Source: Heterodera schachtii (lineage: Eukaryota > Nematoda > Chromadorea > Rhabditida > Heteroderidae). Taken from it: a stretch of DNA of 64,000 nt. The DNA is taken from positions 628,216 through 692,215 of the forward strand of contig SIJG01000063.1 in the NCBI GenBank assembly GCA_023374025.1, given 5' to 3'. The position numbers and the translations under genes were made by a program. A model generated the notes under the pieces. The model saw only the letters and a list, made by a program, of their open reading frames with translations, had not been told where the DNA came from and did no database searches. This document shows positions 1 to 11,525 of this stretch, piece after piece; the first letter of the stretch is position 1, and every line of letters starts with the position of its first letter.

Positions 1-875
1 ATTGGGTAAATATAATATGAAAATAAATTGAATAAAGCGATCCAGTTTTTGTCTAAATTAGGAAAAATACTAATGATGGCGGATGTTAAAAATTTAATTA
101 TATATAATTAGTCATATTTTGAATTTGGAAAATTAATCAAAATAAAGCAATCCGGTTTTTTCTTTTTTCTCCTTAAATTTTGATTTTTTATGCGAACAAA
201 ATTTAAAAAAAAAAACCCTTGACAAATTTATGAAAGAAAATTTAAAAAATTCCCAATTTCCTTACAAGCATAAAAGCGAGAAATCTTTTTACATCTTTCG
301 GCAAAATAAAGCATGTTTTTGTTTGTCTAAATCATGTTTTTGATTGTATTTGTTGCCACAGCAATACAAAAATTGGAACTTGCAGCAACGGCAAGTCATC
401 TTGAAAAATTTTAATTAAATGAAATAATTATTATAATATTATAAAATTAATTGATTTATTATTCACATGATTGCATCCTTCATTTTTCTCGAACGGAATT
501 TTGCATTTGGGGCATTTGCGAAATTTTTTGACACATTTTGCTGACAATTGATTGTCTCTAAATTTGTTTAATGTTTTTTATTAAAAATACATCATCTCTG
601 ATAAAATGTTTATTTCTCATGTTTTAATATGCATAAAAAACTTAAATGAAAAAAAAATGCTTTTTAAAATTTAATTAGTGTAAAATTCACAAAGTTTTCA
701 TCATTGTCAATCTAACTAAAGAGAATCTAATTTTCAAGTAAAATTTCTCAGAATTCTAGACCAAAAGTTCAATTTATGTTAGAAATTCATTTTTGTGCTT
801 TATTTTTGAAAATTCTTGTTTTTTTTCTTTCAAAAGATTGTCCGTTTTTTTATTATCAAAAAAATATTATTGTAG

Positions 876-1389
876 ATTTTCGACACATTTCGTAATGGCA
901 TTTGGGGCAATGAAATTTCAATTTATCATTCTGCTCAATAGCTTTTTGCTTTAATTTTAATAATCTTAATAAAGCATTATATGGGTTATTATCAGCGACG
1001 GGAAGTGGGCCATCCATTTCAACGGCACAATTGCATTTAGGACACCTTAATTAGTTGTTAATTAATTAATTAAAATTAATAATTAAATGAATGAATTAAA
1101 TTGATTGCAGAAATAAGTCATCGAGCCAAATTGGGTATATAGCTCCTAGTATTGGTATTACCAGTTTTAATAAACAATGACAAATTCCATTAGTCTCATT
1201 GCTGATGTCATTATTGGTGTCATTATCACAATCAGCAGAAATTGGACAATTCATCGCAACGGCATAATTGCATTTAGGGCATCTTAATTAGTTACTAATT
1301 AATTAATTAAAATTAATAATTAAATGAATGAATTAAAATTGATTGATTGATTTGCTTGTAAATGACCGTTCCAAGCAAAGACCAGCCGC
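876..1389. repeat. Direct repeat A, copy 1 (about 514 bp)
   Basis: Nearly identical to 3289-3803 in the same orientation. It covers two IBR exons and their introns of the RBR-like gene. The junctions fall at ATTTTCGACACA on the left and at AGACCAGCCGC on the right. Confidence 0.85.
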
Positions 1390-2170
1390 AGAAACAACAT
1401 AATCACAACAAATTGGACATTCCATACAGTCATCGGGCACACTTGCTTTATCTAAAAAATTAAATTAATATTCTTAAAATTTCAAATTAATAATTGATAA
1501 ATATTAATTACCATTGTCATAAGAATGATTTTGGTCGGAATGTTCATCAGGTTCATTCAAAAATTCACTTTAATTTTTTGGATTATTCAAAGTTTCTTCA
1601 ACATTATTTTGTTCAACAATTCCTTCTAAATATTTTAGTTATTTAAATGTTCTTGGATATGCTAAAATTAATTTATTATTATTAATTAATCATCGCTAAC
1701 TAATCGAACATAAATTATTTTTTCTAATTAATAAATATTATTTGTAATTACTATTCTTCTGGTTTTTGTCTTGCTGCTTCTGAATCGAACCGGTTGATTT
1801 TGTTTTCGGTTCAAAAACATTGAAAAACTTAGGCGAAATAAATTTTTATAAATTGCCTAAATTTAAAAATTATTTAAAATGTTTTTTTGTCCCCTCATTT
1901 ACGTTGTTCTTTTTTTGGACGCTTTCTTCGAGACTTTTTACTACGCTGTTTGAAGATGAAGCAACATTTTGTTTAATTCTATCTAAGAATTGTTTTCAAT
2001 TTATATCAACTTGTTGAATTCATAAATAGATTGGCAAAATTAATTTTTCATCATTTATGGTGCCCGTATATTTTTTTTAAATTAATATATATTTGTGATA
2101 CAAATGTTTAAGAAAATCGCAAAAATTATACCAAATATATTTGCCAGAAAAAACCATTATGCTTAGAATC

Positions 2171-2550
2171 AAGGGCGTAGGCGGGGGGGGGGGGGGGCTG
2201 AGGGGGCTAAAGCCCCCCGAAACCCAAAAAGTAAAAAATTTTCAGTAAATTTTTTTGAAATTTTAAGCAATTTTCTTAACAAAATTGCATTAAAATACTC
2301 AAACAATTTTCCCGGCGGCGCCTATCGGCACCGCCGGACCCCCATTTTACCATATTTTTGAAAAATGGAGGCCAAAATGGCAAAAAATATTAATTTTTTG
2401 GCGAAAAATTTTGTAAAATACAAGGGATTTCAAAAAACCAAAAATACACCCCCCTAAAAATCGACTTAAAAAGGAAAAATACACCCTTAAAATCGAATTT
2501 TTGACTTCAGCCCCCCCCCCCAAAGCCAAGGGTCTGGCTACGCCCTTGCT
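2171..2550. mobile_element. MITE-like element with G/C-rich ends
   Basis: The left end reads AAGGGCGTAG followed by a long G run and GGCTGAGGGGG. The right end reads TCAGCCCC followed by a C run and ends CTACGCCCTT, an inverted match. The flanks share GCTTAGAA on both sides, which looks like an 8-bp target duplication with a small offset. There is no coding capacity. The centre (2311-2345) holds a near-palindrome, GGCGCCTATCGGCACCGC. It recurs near 24404-24432 and, in reverse, near 10262-10300 and 42418-42450. Confidence 0.6.
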
Positions 2551-3142
2551 TAGAACAGAGCTTCTTAAAAAACAATTTTTGGAGTAGATTTTTAATTTTT
2601 AAATGTTTTTACATTAAATTTGCATCACTAAATTTTAATTAATTAAAATGATGATTTTTTTTTTACCATTATCATTATTTTCTTCAAAATGATCAATCGA
2701 GTCGAATAATTCGCTATTTCCTTCCTCATCAAAATGTTTTGGATTTATCCCATAAATTTGTTGAGACAAGCGAAAAAAGAGGTAAATACATAATAAATTA
2801 GTGAAAATATTTAATGTCATATCAATTGTTAAAGTTTTTTTTTTTTATAAAGTTATTAAAAAAATGCTGGCATGCAAAAATCGAGAAAACATAGAAAATA
2901 GAACCGTTATTTCTCGTTTTATACAACACTAAAGTATCTACATTATTATAATGTAATAATAAGACATCACAAATTCTGTGGAAAAATTATATTAAGATAA
3001 AATTTGACATATATATTAATAGATGTTCATATGCAACATATATGCATACAAATTATGGGTACACCCCAAAATCTCGCCGCTTCTTAATTCAATTTTTTCC
3101 ATACGAAAATCTTTTCGCTTTTGGTAAGGCAAATAGAGCATG

Positions 3143-3990
3143 TCAAGAGCTTTCGAATGATACCAAGATTGTTGGATTTGAATGCCAAAGAAAAAAGCTA
3201 TAGTGGAAAAACATGCTGGCGCCCCAACGCCCGCGCCCAAACGCGTGGGTCCCCAAATTTTTGTGCTCTTCCGCCCATTTTTCATTACATTTTCGACACA
3301 TTTCGTAATGGCATTTGGGGCAATGAAATTTCAGTTTATCATTCTGCTCAATAGCTTTTTGCTTTAATTTTAATAATCTTAATAAAGCATTATATGGGTC
3401 ATTGTCAGCGACGGGAAGTGGGCCATCCATCTCAACGGCACAACTGCATTTAGGACACCTTAATTAGTTGCTAATTAATTAATTAAAATTAATAATTAAA
3501 TGAATGAATTAAATTGATTGCAGAAATAAGTCATCGAGCCAAATTGGGTATATAGCTCCTAGTATTGGTATTACCAGTTTTAATAAACAATGACAAATTC
3601 CATTAGTCTCATTGCTGATGTCATTATTGGTGTCATTATCACAATCAGCAGAAATTGGGCAATTCATCGCAACGGCATAATTGCATTTAGGGCATCTTAA
3701 TTAGTTACTAATTAATTAATTAAAATTAATAATTAAATGAATGAATTAAAATTGATTGATTGATTTGCTTGTAAATGGACCGTTCCAAGCAAAGACCAGC
3801 CGCTGATATAATGAGATTTTTTTGAATTTTCATACCACAAATATGCAATCAAAAATGAACAATTACTATTTAAAGCCTTGTTTTGGATTTGTCCCATAAA
3901 TTTGTTGAGCCAAACCAAATGATCAATCATATTCAAGGTTATATTAAATTTAAAAAATGTTTCCCTCTTATCGGGAACAAATTCATATTT
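3143..3990 (-). pseudogene. RBR-like gene, copy 2, 3'-truncated
   Basis: This is a partial tandem copy of the RBR-like gene. The segment 3289-3803 is almost identical to 876-1389. It encodes the two IBR-like exons (CPKCNYAVAMNCP and CPKCSCAVEMDGP ... FHCPKCHYEMC) and keeps the continuation CRKCNEKWAEEHKN that copy 1 lacks. Around 3878-3920 a stretch reads LAQQIYGTNPK, matching the SQQIYGINPK part of copy 1's first exon, so the 5' end is also represented in decayed form. No RING2 exon was found downstream (towards lower coordinates). The copy therefore looks truncated and probably non-functional. Confidence 0.55.
3289..3803. repeat. Direct repeat A, copy 2 (about 515 bp)
   Basis: Second copy of the segment at 876-1389. 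The few differences include an extra G near the right end (AATGGACC instead of AATGACC). The high identity, introns included, implies a recent duplication or gene conversion. Confidence 0.85.
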
Positions 3991-3999
3991 CGCCATTTT

Positions 4000-6382
4000 T
4001 GCGTTTTTAGTCCATATTTGGCAATTTTTTTGAAATTTTCACAAGAAAAATGCAAAAAAAAAAAAAATGGAGCGAAAAATACACCCCTAAAGATCGACTT
4101 TATAGAAATTTTTAAAAAAATATACCCCTCAAAAGGGAGAATTTTTTCGAAATTTTGTCAAGTTTGTTCGCCTCCAAAAATTTTTGCTGACAATAAAAAT
4201 GAGATTATTACCAAAAAATTTTGAGATGTATTTGGATTGCAAATGTTTAATAAAAATAAGCATTTTTACGGCTAAATCCATTTTATGGCAGTTTTAGTGA
4301 ATTTTTCAGTTTAATTAAGCAAATATTGAATACATATAAAAACAATTTTTGGAATTTTTGATTGTTTAAAACTTATGTTTTGGCACTTTTTAGTCAATAT
4401 TTTGGTCCATATTTGGCCATTTTTGAGCTTTTTAGTCCATATTTTATGTCTATATTTGATGTTTTTGGTCCATGTAATTTCGAGCCCTAATTATAATTTA
4501 CGCCGTGGAATTGGATTTTCACATTTCATCGCCATGCATTTCAGTCCAAGCAAAGTTTTTAATTTAAAATTCATTAAAACAGGCCACCAAATATTAAGAA
4601 TGACATAATTTAATCAAAAAAAAAGACGGCAATTAAGTAGCTGTCAATTTGTTTGAAAGCTAATTTCTTTCTTTAATAAAAGCATTTTAATTCAATTTCT
4701 TTACATTTAATTACATTTTCTTATAAGTGCAACAATTTTATGGCTTTCCAATTGTGATAATTGCCGCCGTAAAAATTTAATATATCTGGCAAATTTTGCG
4801 AAAAAAAAAATTCTTCAAGTTTTCACAAAACAAACCCGAACCGAACAGACAAAATGTATATTAAAAAATAATTTTCAATAAATAGCTCATTAATTTTTTG
4901 TAACTCTTTCTTCATTCTGAATAAAAATGATCTTTTTTAATATTAATACATAGCTATCATTTCAACACATTTTTCATTAATACTTTTCCATCTAAATATT
5001 AAAAAAAAAAAAATTTTTTTAACTGTAAAATTAAATCATTGCATTACGTTTTCATAATTAATTTTCCTAAATACCCATCATTAATTCATATTTTTAAATA
5101 TAAAAAGCTATCATTTGAACAAAATTTTTCATTTCCATTTAATATTTATTAAATTACATCGATTGCATTACATTTCATAAATTTTGAACTTTTTCCCACA
5201 GCTTAAAGCTCATATACGCACAAACCATGAAAGATTTTCACCATTAAATTTTTTTTATAATTTCATGTGAAAATTTCATTAGAAGACACAGGACATAGAC
5301 ATCAATCTTTTTGTCTTCATAATTAATTGAGCGAAAGACTTTAAAGTTGCTCCACTTTTTTCTCACATTTTTAATTAATGAACAAAAAAATGAATAAAAA
5401 ATGGAAAATTAAATGGCTCAGAATTTTTGAAATGGCCCAGAAAATGTTTGCGTGATGATATAAGCATTTTTTCCCATTTTCAGTAGAATTAATGAGTGTT
5501 GGTACTAATGACATAAAAGGCAAAATGATATGATGCTTTAGGGTTGTAACCAGTTCTTTGATTTGGAATTCAAATCCGAATTAGTACTTACCTAGACTGG
5601 GCTTAATTTAAATTTTTATATAAAAAATTATAATTATTTACAAAATCACGATAGACCGGTTAACCACATCAGAACCATAAAATAGCAATTTTAAAGAGAA
5701 ATTTGCAGAAATCTTTCAAATGGCCCAGAAAATGTTTGCGTACTATAAACATTTTTTACCATTTTCAGTTTCAACCAACCTGCTGCTGAGCTTAGTTTAA
5801 ATTTTTATATTAAAAAAAATTATTATTTTTTTTTAAAATAACGCTTAGCTAAAAGTTTATAAAATGTAGCACAAACATAAAATTCGCTATTTCATTACTT
5901 TTTGTCTTCAAAAATAAAAAAAGAACAAAATTTCAAGAAATCTTTAAAATGGTTCTGAAAATCTATCACACAAATATGTTGTAGTATGTATTCCTTTTTT
6001 TAGAAATTTTTGCGATAAATAGGTAATAATTCGAGCCAAAAAACCTCCCTAAAAACATTAAAAATATTTAAGAAAATATTATTGTAAAAAGTAATTCAAT
6101 TTTCTGCTTCCCATTGATAATGTTTTTTCCAAAAATAACAATAATTTAATTTTTTTTTAATTTTGTATAGAATAATTATAGAAAATTTTGCAAATAATTA
6201 CACTAATATGAAAACATTACGTATTTCCGCTGCTTTTTGTGAAAAATAAGCGTAATTTTTTTTATTGAATTAAGGCTTAATAAGGAAATTGTTGTTGCCA
6301 ATAATAATATTATACATAAGACAAATCTCCAACGAATTTTTTTTTCATACGAATACGAAATACCCATTGTTGCTTCACGAAA
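4000..6382. other. Gene-poor AT-rich region with a decayed tandem duplication
   Basis: No convincing exon was found. The block around 5420-5620 (AATGGCCCAGAAAATGTTTG, then a CATTTTTTxCCATTTTCAGT stretch) is repeated in weaker form at about 5715-5860. Near 4076 there is a copy of the dispersed motif AAAATACACCCCTAAAGATC. Confidence 0.5.
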
Positions 6383-8863
6383 ATGGCGTATAACTCAGCG
6401 GAAGATTTGGTAAAATTTTTAATTAATTAATGAAATATAATTTTTTTTTTTCTGTAATTTAAGTAAATTTAATTATGTTTAAAATATTTTTTTTCTTATG
6501 TAAATTTTTATTTAAATTCATTTAAATATTCTAAATAAAGCCTTATTTGTTAATTATAAATTAATGTATTAATTAGCAGATTAACTCAATTACGGAAATT
6601 AACTTAAGCATAAAAAACTAAAAATATTCCTAAAGTACATTAAAAAATGCGCTAATTTAAAAAATAAAAATATGTATATATAATAAAAACAGGATAAACG
6701 GATGTATAGGTTAATTGGGAATTAATTAACTGATTTATTTTATTTTATTTTAAATTTTAATTATAGTGGTACCAATATTTCGCGGCGGACGGCCCACAAT
6801 GGCTAATGCTGTTTTTTATGTACGGTTTCCGTGCACTTTGGGCCAGCATTGGCATTCTGTTCGACCTTGGCATTGTGTATATCACAGTCAAAACGCCGTA
6901 ATTTAAAAAATAAAATATTTTTTAAATATAATTTTTTTAATTTAGTTCTTTGCGCAGCATTTGCAACATTTTGATAGCCACAGAAAGCTTTTGTGCACTG
7001 GTTTTGAATCTCGGCTATTTTGTCAGCTTTTTTGTCGTCGCTTCCGGCACAAAATTCATCCGTTATGAGCACTGTTTTTGGGCACTCATTTTGCCATCTT
7101 TGTTTGGCACCTTGGCACAGCCAGTGATGGTGTTCACCGGGCTGGACCGAGTGTTTGCCGTTGCTTGTCCATTTTGGTATGAAAATTTAAATATATTTTT
7201 TAAAATTTGAATTTTTTAGGTATCAGCAACGGAAAGCCAAAAAATATTTGGCGTTGGTTTCTTCTTTTATTATTTTATATGGCATTTTTGTTTTCGTTGT
7301 GTATTATCTTGACTACATGCAAACAAAAGACATGTATGTGCTTTTAGGCTAGTGATGTTCGAGACCGAAAATTTCTCGAGTCCGAGACTTGACCCCGACC
7401 GAGACTGAAAACTCGAGATCGAGACAAAAAAAAAAACCCGAGACTTTTCTCGAGTCGAGACCGAGACTCTCGAACATCACTAATATGGGCCCACGGACAG
7501 AGGACCACCCAGACAAAGGACCCACAAAAATAATGAAAAAATAAAAATGATTTAAATTATTTAAAAGAAAAAAAGCACCGTTATATTATTTTTTTGTCGT
7601 CACTTTGTCCTTGGATCTTTTTGTCTTTGTTCCCTAAATCCCTGATATTTACCAACTTGTCGAACATTTGTGAGTTTCAAAATGAAAATTTAAACCACCC
7701 ATCCCGTTTAGCATGCTGTCCTGCTCCACCAATGAAATGCTTCAAAGCTCATTAGCACCCATAATGAAATTTAGCGGCCTAGCAATGAGTGCACTCATTA
7801 TCATTGTGTACACATTTTGTTGGTTTTTTGTGTTCAAATTTGCTTCAACTTCACAAAGTTGATTTAACTTTTTGGGCTTACTTTTTTTAAATAAAAAATT
7901 AATTAATTAATTATTTTTACTATTAACTAAACAGACGTGACAGAAAACAATCGCAAACTGAACAAATCGCTGATGTTCATCATCGGGCTGAACCTGATCG
8001 GAGTGTTCACAAAGATCATCATTGATCTGATTTTGCAAGCTTGTTTGGTGGCTGCCAACGTGTTCATCCATGTACCGTACTCCACCGTATATTCCTTCCT
8101 CACAATTGCTGTGTACAGTGCAAATGCGCCGGTGCTTTACATAATGAGGTAGCAACTGGAGGTGAAGGGCTCAAAAGTTCAAATTATAGGGGGCGACGAG
8201 CTTAAGCCAGTGGGATAAACTGTCCTAATTTGTCAGTTCAGTTTTGTATTGATTTCAGTGTATGGACAATATTTTAGGTTCCGATTTCCTGATATTCATG
8301 ATATATAACCGCGAAAATTTGCTCCTTTTTGGACAAATTTTCGTACCAGAATTCACATTAATTCTTGAAATTTTTACGGGCTCAAAATTTTTATAAAGGT
8401 CCTGTTTCTACCATCTTATTAAATATTTGCATGTTTTGCAAAATTTATGAATTAATATTAAATAAAATGCACACAAAAAAAAAACAGGGCCAAAAACTCT
8501 CAAAATTTTGGAAAATACACATAAATATAACAAAATTTGCCAAAATTAAAAGCACAGAAATATTTATAATGCCATTGTTAATACCGTAGAATTCTTTTAA
8601 AGAACTGAAATTCTGTACAAAGATTAAGATATTTAAACTACTTTGGCGTTTTGACGATTAAAAAAATTTAAAAATTAAAATTCAGCTCCGAATACCGTGC
8701 GCGGTTTGACCAACATTTTCCATGGATTGTCAAAATATACGGCAAAATTGCTCGCAGTACGGCAACAGTGATGCCTTCGGCAACACCTCCAAGGCCATGG
8801 ATCATCATTAACAATGGCATTGGCCCAGCAATGAATGGAGGGATCACACCAAGACACATTTAA
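6383..8863 (+). CDS. Serpentine 7TM chemoreceptor, Srsx-like
   Basis: Seven exons: 6383-6409, 6767-6897, 6946-7176, 7220-7333, 7712-7857, 7935-8148 and 8686-8863. They join in frame to about 346 aa. Hydrophobic helices run throughout. Diagnostic pieces are LRSICNILIATESF after the first intracellular loop, GLDRVFAVACPFWYQQ at the end of helix 3 (the DRY position), NRKLNKSL before helix 6, and NAPVLYIMSSEYRARF at helix 7 and the start of the tail. This pattern matches the nematode Srsx chemoreceptor family, G-protein-coupled receptors of sensory neurons. The last exon was placed because SSEYRARF is the expected family tail. Without it the frame would stop straight after helix 7. Intron 4 holds a MITE. 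The ligand is unknown, and a neighbouring serpentine family remains possible. Confidence 0.8.
7350..7482. mobile_element. Short MITE in intron 4 of the Srsx-like gene
   Basis: A 133-bp element bounded by perfect 15-bp inverted repeats, TAGTGATGTTCGAGA and its reverse complement at 7468-7482. Its interior is rich in CTCGAG and GAGACCGAGAC blocks that can fold back. It has no coding capacity. It lies wholly inside an intron, so the receptor frame is not disturbed. Confidence 0.75.
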
Positions 8864-9317
8864 AATGGGAAATTGTATTTTTATTTTTTTGCAATTATGT
8901 TTAAATATTTAAAATGTTGACAAAATTTATATTTAATTAATTTCAATTAAATTTTCATTTAATTATATATTCAAAAATAGGAGAAATTTTTTTTCTTTAT
9001 GATAATTTATTTCAAAAAGGCAAAAAATATATATAAATTTTGATTACAATTAATCATTTTAATTTGAGAGTTTGCTTTTTATAGTGCTTTGTATGTTTTT
9101 GCTTTTTTATTTTCTATTTTAATTAAATTTAATATTTAAAAAAGCTAAACATTGTTTAAGTAAAAGCCAAATTTATCAACATTACAAAAATATAAGCAAA
9201 TTAAATAAAAAAGCAATTAGCGAAGGCTTAATTATCTCCCAACATAACTATTATGGAATTTCTCTCTTCCAAAGTGTCAAAATGATCATTCCATTATTTT
9301 TCTGCTGCTGATCATGC
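8864..9317. other. Short intergenic spacer between convergent genes
   Basis: AT-rich, about 450 bp, between the stop of the Srsx-like receptor (+) and the stop of the annexin gene (-). It would hold the 3' UTRs of both. Nothing else was seen. Confidence 0.6.
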
Positions 9318-11525
9318 TTATTTGTTGCCTTTGATCATGCGAACAAGCGCATTCTTCAACGTCGTCGTCTTTCCACTCGTCTCTACCGCATGTTCAAGCG
9401 GAGTCTAATTAAAATGGAATTTAATTTTTAAAATTTAAAATTAAAAAAATTTCCAAAATTTTCAAAAATCTCACCTTGAAGCGCTTCTCATATTCGTGGG
9501 CAATGTCGCCAAGGTCAAGCTCAGCATGGGACACAATCAGGTGAATGAGCATATCGTCCTTACCACCTTTCTTAAAGGTATATTTCTTTTAAATTGGCAC
9601 TTTAAAAATTGTTTTTTTGGCGTTATGGTGGCCGTCTGAAATTGTCATTCTAACCATCTTAAATATATTATTTGGTGGCATTTTTTAATTTTTTAAAAAT
9701 TGTTTTTCAAGTTTCATTTTATTTTTCGGTTTTACTAACGCCTAATAAATAATTTTTTTTTCTAAATTTTTGCATTTTGCTGACTGACCGTCAAACTTTT
9801 GTGCAGCATTTCCGCCATTTCGCCAATTGGCCCATTGCGCACAAAGCTGACAATTGCCAACAAAGCACTGAGCTCATCCCCACTGAATTCAGCTTTGATT
9901 GCCTGCTCGATGGTGTGCTTCTTGCCAAGCTTTTCATACTTTAAAAAAATAATTAAAATTAATTTAATTTAATTAATTAAATTTAAATTAAATTTCGCAC
10001 CTCGTTGAACATCAGCTGGAGCTGACTCAAGTTTTGGTTGGCCAACACTTTGATGAATGCATCTTCGTCAGTGCCCCATTTGCCTTCCCCGGCTTTGTAA
10101 AGCTTCTCGGCATCCTAAATTGATAATGAAATTGGTTGTCAATTAGCAGATTGTCGTGGCATTTTTGTTTTCAAATAGCTAGCCATTTTTATGGTATTTT
10201 TTGACTAAAAATTTGTGCGTATTGACCCATTTTATGGATTTTGGCAGGAATAAAAATTTTTTTAAAGAGGATTTGCGGTCCAGCGGTGCCGGCATGCCCT
10301 GCCGAAGAAAAACTTTGAGAATTTTAACTAAATTTAGGAGAAAAAAATGGTACACTTTTTCAAAAATTTCCCCTTTTTGGTTTAAGAAATTTCTTTTTTT
10401 TTTTTTTGATTTTAAGGAGTGAGGGAAAGCTGTGCCCCCCTCAGCCCCCAGCCTCCCCAAGCTATGCCCTTGGCTCGATTTCCCAATTAACCTGAAAAAT
10501 TTGGACTCGTTATATTTCGAAAGTTGTTTTTTTTTAATCCGACAGTACCGTCTTTGCCTTGGCCAGATCAGTACGGTACGATTCGTCCCGGTTCGCTTCG
10601 ACCAAGTCGAGCAGCAGTGTCTTGAAGCTGCCGCTTGTCTCGGCCGCCAGGTCCTTCTCCAACCCATGACCGTACAACTTCTGGTAGGCCGCTTTGATGG
10701 CACGCAGTTGGGCATTGTTGCGGGTCACCAAAATCTTGGAACAAATTTTGCAATTACAAATATTTATTTTAAAAAACTAATAAAAATTATGTGGTTACCT
10801 CAATAAGCATGTCTTCGTTGGTGCCCAATCCCTGGAAGATAATTGATTTATTTAGGCATTTTTTAATCTGGTTGGGAAATTTAAGTTTAATATATTTAAA
10901 ATTTTCAATGATCGCTGATCAAAAAATAAACATCAATTTCTTTCGAAAAAGCTGAACAATGAATTCAATAATTTTACCAGATATAATTAAGCTATAATTA
11001 TGTGCGAATCCCTCTCCAGGAATTTCACCATTCTCAAGTCAAACACTGATAATAGTGAACAAAATAAATAAAAACTTTAATTTCACAGTATTTATCATTG
11101 AATTAAAACTTTCTTTAAATTATAAAGATTTTGTAAAATTACCACCTTCATCGCCTTGGCCAAGTATTTGGCGTCATGCTCAGCTGGTGTGTCCAACAGT
11201 GCCAAGTACAGGCTGTTGGTCGCCACTTCACTGGGCGGCAACTTTTCCTTCAGCGCTTGGGCCAGATCAGCACCACCGTACTTGGTACGGTAGTTGTGGA
11301 GCAGTTCCTGGCGCTGAAAAAATTGACAAATTTTAATTTGTTTAAATTTAAATTTAAAAATTAATTAATTAATTGTGCCTGGGCATTGTTTGGCGAAGTG
11401 AGCAGATGAATAATTTTGTCGTGTTGAATGGTTGGACCACCGGAGGTGATCACTTCACGAATGATCTCCACCTCCTTGACAACATGGTACGACGGGTTGT
11501 GGCCAATGCGAGGGCTCAACGGCAT
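9318..11525 (-). CDS. Annexin, intracellular type
   Basis: Eight exons on the minus strand: 11379-11525, 11146-11313, 10799-10831, 10549-10734, 10001-10114, 9789-9938, 9475-9570 and 9318-9404. They join exactly in frame to 326 aa, the normal annexin length. Four annexin repeats can be followed. Repeats 2 and 3 keep the calcium loop (KGLGTNED and GKWGTDED). Repeats 1 and 4 have degenerate loops (TSGGPT, KGGKDD). There is no signal peptide, so a cytosolic calcium-dependent phospholipid-binding protein is expected. Intron 1 uses a GC donor (CCCAG|GCAC), which is needed to reach the next exon CGCCAGGAAC (RQELL). Intron 4 contains a reversed fragment of the G/C-rich MITE family. A secreted-type paralogue lies about 7 kb away on the other strand. 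Confidence 0.93.
10262..10475 (-). mobile_element. Reversed fragment of the G/C-rich MITE family in annexin intron 4
   Basis: Read on the minus strand it begins AAGGGCATAG, followed by GGCTGGGGGCTGAGGGGG, and ends with GGCACCGCTGGACC. These match the left end and core of the element at 2171-2550. It is shorter and lacks the far inverted repeat. It lies within the intron between 10114 and 10549. Confidence 0.5.

Larger units (their letters stand above)
289..2820 (-). pseudogene. RBR (RING-IBR-RING) E3 ligase-like gene, copy 1, probably broken
   Basis: Read on the minus strand, spaced exons carry RBR-type cysteine pairs. The last two exons (467-557 and 289-399) splice to a RING2-like block with CPKCKIPFEKNEGCNHMTC and then CCKFQFLYCCG, ending in a stop at 289-291. 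Upstream are IBR-like exons near 876-1055 (CPKC ... FHCPKCHYEMC) and 1150-1285 (CPKCNYAVAMNCP), and an exon with ECPICCDYVV near 1378-1453. A candidate first exon (2667-2820) starts with a hydrophobic, signal-like stretch (MTLNIFTNLLCIYLFF) followed by acidic sequence. RBR proteins transfer ubiquitin through a RING2 cysteine. Signs of damage: the IBR exon loses its frame after CRK, where copy 2 continues with CNEKW, and an acidic exon near 1500-1640 has an in-frame TAA. The RING1 pattern is incomplete. The RING2/IBR reading is strong. Joining exon 1 to the rest is inference. Confidence 0.6.

Noticed and set aside
8668..8859. Minus-strand open frame reading MCLGVIPPFIAGP
   Set aside because: It is antisense to the last exon of the Srsx-like receptor. 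The plus-strand reading SSEYRARF matches the family tail and the exon phase.
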